A stretch of DNA of 64,000 nt from Alistipes provencensis. Lineage in GTDB: Bacteria; Bacteroidota; Bacteroidia; Bacteroidales; Rikenellaceae. A model generated the notes under the pieces. That model had not been told where the DNA came from. It saw only the letters and a list, made by a program, of their open reading frames with translations, and searched no databases. The stretch is from positions 2,079,673 through 2,143,672 of the forward strand of contig NZ_LT559262.1 of NCBI RefSeq assembly GCF_900083545.1. The letters are read 5' to 3'. Below are positions 62,090 to 64,000 of this stretch, one piece after another (within the stretch, counting starts at the first letter, position 1; the number at the start of each line of letters is the position of its first letter). The translations under genes were made by a program, and so were the position numbers.

Positions 62090-62842
62090 ATGGGAAAACG
62101 CACTGCAAGATATCTCAGGGTAGCACTCTCCGTAGCGGGGAGTGCTATCTTGCTATTCTCTTGCGGGGAGCCCGACGCGGCCGCATCGGGTTCCGCAGAG
62201 ACGATGATGACCGAGTACAGCGAGAACCTCTCGGTGGTGATGTCGCAGAACGGCCGCCGTTCGTACCATTTCCTGACACCGCTGCTCGAAGGTTATTCGC
62301 AGGCCCGCGAACCCTACCGCGAATTTCGCAAGGGGGTGAAGATCACTACCTATAAGAACGATTCGCTTTCGGAGGTCGACGCCGTGCTGACGGCCAACTA
62401 CGCCATCTATTACACCGACCGCGAACTGTGGGAGGCCAAGGGTAATGTCGTGGTCGAGAAATCCGACGGCAAGACGCTCTATACCCAGCAGTTGTTCTGG
62501 AATTCGCGTACCAAGAAGATTTACTCGAACGTCGATTCGAAGATCGTGCAGAACAACGGCCGCGACGTCTTTATCGGCGAGGGATTCGAATCGGACGAGG
62601 AGTTCAAGGACTGGCGTTTCCGCCGGATGAAGGGCCGGATGGAGGTCGAGATGAAGCAGGCTGCCGACTCCACGGCGACGGATTCCACGGCCGTGCGGCC
62701 TGTGCGCCCGCAGCCCGAAACCCCGGAAACCGCCGAGGCCGCCCGTACGGAGGAACCGTCCGGGGATTCCCTGAAAGTTCTCCCGGTAGCCCGGACAAAA
62801 CCCCGGCCGGAAGAGGGGCAGGGCCGGAAAACCCTAAACTGA
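62090..62842 (+). CDS. lptC: LptC-like lipopolysaccharide export protein
   Basis: 250 residues with an N-terminal lipoprotein-like signal (AGSAILLFSC, Cys25) in place of the usual membrane helix. The LptC beta-jellyroll is seen in YREFRKGVKITTYKNDSLSEVDAVLTANYAIYYTDRELWEAKGNVVVEKSDGKTLYTQQLFWN, followed by KIYSNVDSKIVQNNGRDVFIGEGFESDEEFKDW. LptC passes LPS from the LptB2FG transporter to LptA. A 60-residue Pro/Glu/Thr-rich tail of low complexity follows the domain; its role is unclear. It lies five bases before the CNNM gene. Confidence 0.85.
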   Translation: MGKRTARYLRVALSVAGSAILLFSCGEPDAAASGSAETMMTEYSENLSVVMSQNGRRSYHFLTPLLEGYSQAREPYREFRKGVKITTYKNDSLSEVDAVLTANYAIYYTDRELWEAKGNVVVEKSDGKTLYTQQLFWNSRTKKIYSNVDSKIVQNNGRDVFIGEGFESDEEFKDWRFRRMKGRMEVEMKQAADSTATDSTAVRPVRPQPETPETAEAARTEEPSGDSLKVLPVARTKPRPEEGQGRKTLN

Positions 62843-62847
62843 AAACG

Positions 62848-64000
62848 ATGTTATCCACTGTCATCCTGATCGTCGTGATGCTGTTGCTGTCGGCCTTTTT
62901 CTCGGGGATGGAGATTGCCTTTACGAGCAAGAACCGCCTCAAGCTGGAGATCGACCGCAAGCAGAGCCGCGTGTTCGACCGGATCGCCGCGGTTTTCGCC
63001 CGCCATCCGGGGCAGTATATCACCACGATCCTCGTGGGCAACAACATCGCGCTGGTCGTCTATTCGCTTTCGATGTCGCTGCTCCTGCGTACCACTTACG
63101 GCGCGCTGGGGTGGGACCATCTGGCTCAAAGCGGCTCGGTGGTGGCCGATACCGCCATCTCGACCGTCATCATCATCTTCTGCGCGGAGTTCCTGCCCAA
63201 GTCGGTTTTTAAGAACAATCCCAACTTCTATTACCGCACGCTGGCGCCGGTAATCTATTTTTTCTACATTCTCCTTTATCCGATCGCGCGTTTCACGACG
63301 CTGCTTTCGCACGGCATCCTGCGCCTGATGGGTCGCCGCGTCGAGGAGAAGGACATCACGCCGAGTTTCGACCGCGAGGACCTCGCGGCGCTGCTCGACA
63401 CGAACAATTCGGAGGCGCATTCCGAACCCGACAACGAACTGAAACTTTTCCAGAACGCACTGGATTTCGCCGATCTGCGGGTCCGGGACTGCATGGTCCC
63501 GCGTGTGGACATCGAGTCGGTGGATGTCGACGACACCACGATCGAACAGCTCACGGCGCGGTTCGTCGATTCGAAATATTCGCGCATCTTCGTCTGGCGC
63601 AAGTCGGTCGACAACATCATCGGTTATGTCAATTCGAAGAGCCTTTTCACACGTCCCGCGCAGATCGCCGACGTGATGATGGAGGTCAATTTCGTGCCCG
63701 AGACGATGCCCCTGCAGGCGATGCTGGAGAATTTCATCAAACACCGGTCGAACATCGCCGTCGTGATCGACGAGTTCGGCGGCACGGCCGGCGTCATCTC
63801 GCTGGAGGATGTGCTGGAGCAGATTTTCGGCGAGATCGAGGACGAACACGACATCCCGGATCTCACGGAGAAACAGGTCGGCCCCGACGAATATGTGCTT
63901 TCGTGCCGTCTGGAGGTGAAGTATCTCAATGAAAAATACAACCTTGGCATCGAGGAGAGCAAGGAGTACGACACGCTGGCCGGACTGATCATCTTCAACT
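62848..64000 (+). CDS. CNNM/CorC-type membrane protein with CBS domains (3' truncated by window edge)
   Basis: The frame is open from ATG 62848 to the window end, 384 residues so far. The DUF21 (CNNM) membrane domain spans about 1-170 (LSAFFSGMEIAFTSKNRLKLEID, LVGNNIALVVYSLSMSLLL, IIIFCAEFLPKSVFKNNP). A CBS pair follows (DLRVRDCMVPRVDIESVD, SRIFVWRKSVDNIIGYVNSKSLF, FGGTAGVISLEDVLEQIFGEIEDEHD), and the start of a CorC_HlyC domain (DEYVLSCRLEVKYLNEKYNL) reaches the end of the window. The family is linked to magnesium and cobalt transport; in Bacteroidota the gliding protein GldE is a relative, but nothing here decides between them. Confidence 0.92.
   Translation, partial: MLSTVILIVVMLLLSAFFSGMEIAFTSKNRLKLEIDRKQSRVFDRIAAVFARHPGQYITTILVGNNIALVVYSLSMSLLLRTTYGALGWDHLAQSGSVVADTAISTVIIIFCAEFLPKSVFKNNPNFYYRTLAPVIYFFYILLYPIARFTTLLSHGILRLMGRRVEEKDITPSFDREDLAALLDTNNSEAHSEPDNELKLFQNALDFADLRVRDCMVPRVDIESVDVDDTTIEQLTARFVDSKYSRIFVWRKSVDNIIGYVNSKSLFTRPAQIADVMMEVNFVPETMPLQAMLENFIKHRSNIAVVIDEFGGTAGVISLEDVLEQIFGEIEDEHDIPDLTEKQVGPDEYVLSCRLEVKYLNEKYNLGIEESKEYDTLAGLIIFN

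Overview
The window is a contiguous piece of a GC-rich Bacteroidota chromosome, most probably an Alistipes-like member of the Bacteroidales/Rikenellaceae. The evidence is two SusC/SusD pairs, a hybrid two-component regulator (HTCS), a PorX-type REC-PglZ regulator, RNase G, several promoters of the Bacteroidota type (TTTG, 19 bp, TAnnTTTG), few Shine-Dalgarno motifs before starts, and dense, very GC-rich coding sequence. I saw no tRNA, rRNA, IS element, prophage or CRISPR array.

Layout. (1) 2-8277, plus strand: a purine synthesis operon, purL (3' part only) - purC - purF - purM - purN - purH - purD - folD. It gives most steps from PRPP to IMP plus the folate enzyme that supplies the formyl groups. 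(2) 8289-15271, minus strand: TonB-dependent receptor - small lipoprotein - nadC - LtaS-like membrane sulfatase-fold enzyme - DUF2156/GNAT fusion, tightly packed. (3) 15349-18560, minus strand: GH2-like pseudoenzyme - S1/P1 nuclease - rlmH - LuxR-type regulator. (4) 18733-22539, plus strand: asnS, rpoN (sigma-54) and a PAP2-like membrane protein. (5) 22813-48412, plus strand: a polysaccharide utilization locus (PUL) with two SusC/SusD pairs, a DUF1735-like lipoprotein, two tandem clan GH-A-like enzymes, two lipoproteins built from PKD/Ig-like repeats, a GH3, a GH2 with the NxKG motif of beta-glucuronidases, and an HTCS sensor. (6) 48469-52682, minus strand: rclA-like flavoprotein reductase (disrupted), an SRPBCC protein, tsaE and porX. 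(7) 53037-64000, plus strand: HU, a tiny mS38/bS22-like basic protein, RNase G, mfd, coaX, an outer-membrane protein, a TPR protein, lptC and a CNNM/CorC-type membrane protein that runs off the end.

The PUL reads as one machine. SusC/D pairs bind and import glycans at the outer membrane, the lipoproteins hold or pre-cut the polymer, GH3 and the predicted beta-glucuronidase trim oligosaccharides, and the HTCS senses a breakdown product and switches the operon on. The substrate cannot be read from the sequence, but the NxKG motif suggests a glucuronic-acid-containing glycan.

The most striking observations lie outside the ordinary gene calls. A run of ten C residues puts the HTCS signal peptide out of frame with the rest of the sensor. 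A perfect 25-bp tandem duplication frameshifts the neighbouring rclA. Both could be reversible slippage switches, or else errors or fixed mutations. A dispersed intergenic repeat with two hairpins occurs four times, and the stems change together between copies. There is also a 127-bp imperfect palindrome after asnS, a perfect 20-bp palindrome before the PUL, and a tandem ~70-bp repeat that duplicates a stop-codon/terminator hairpin.
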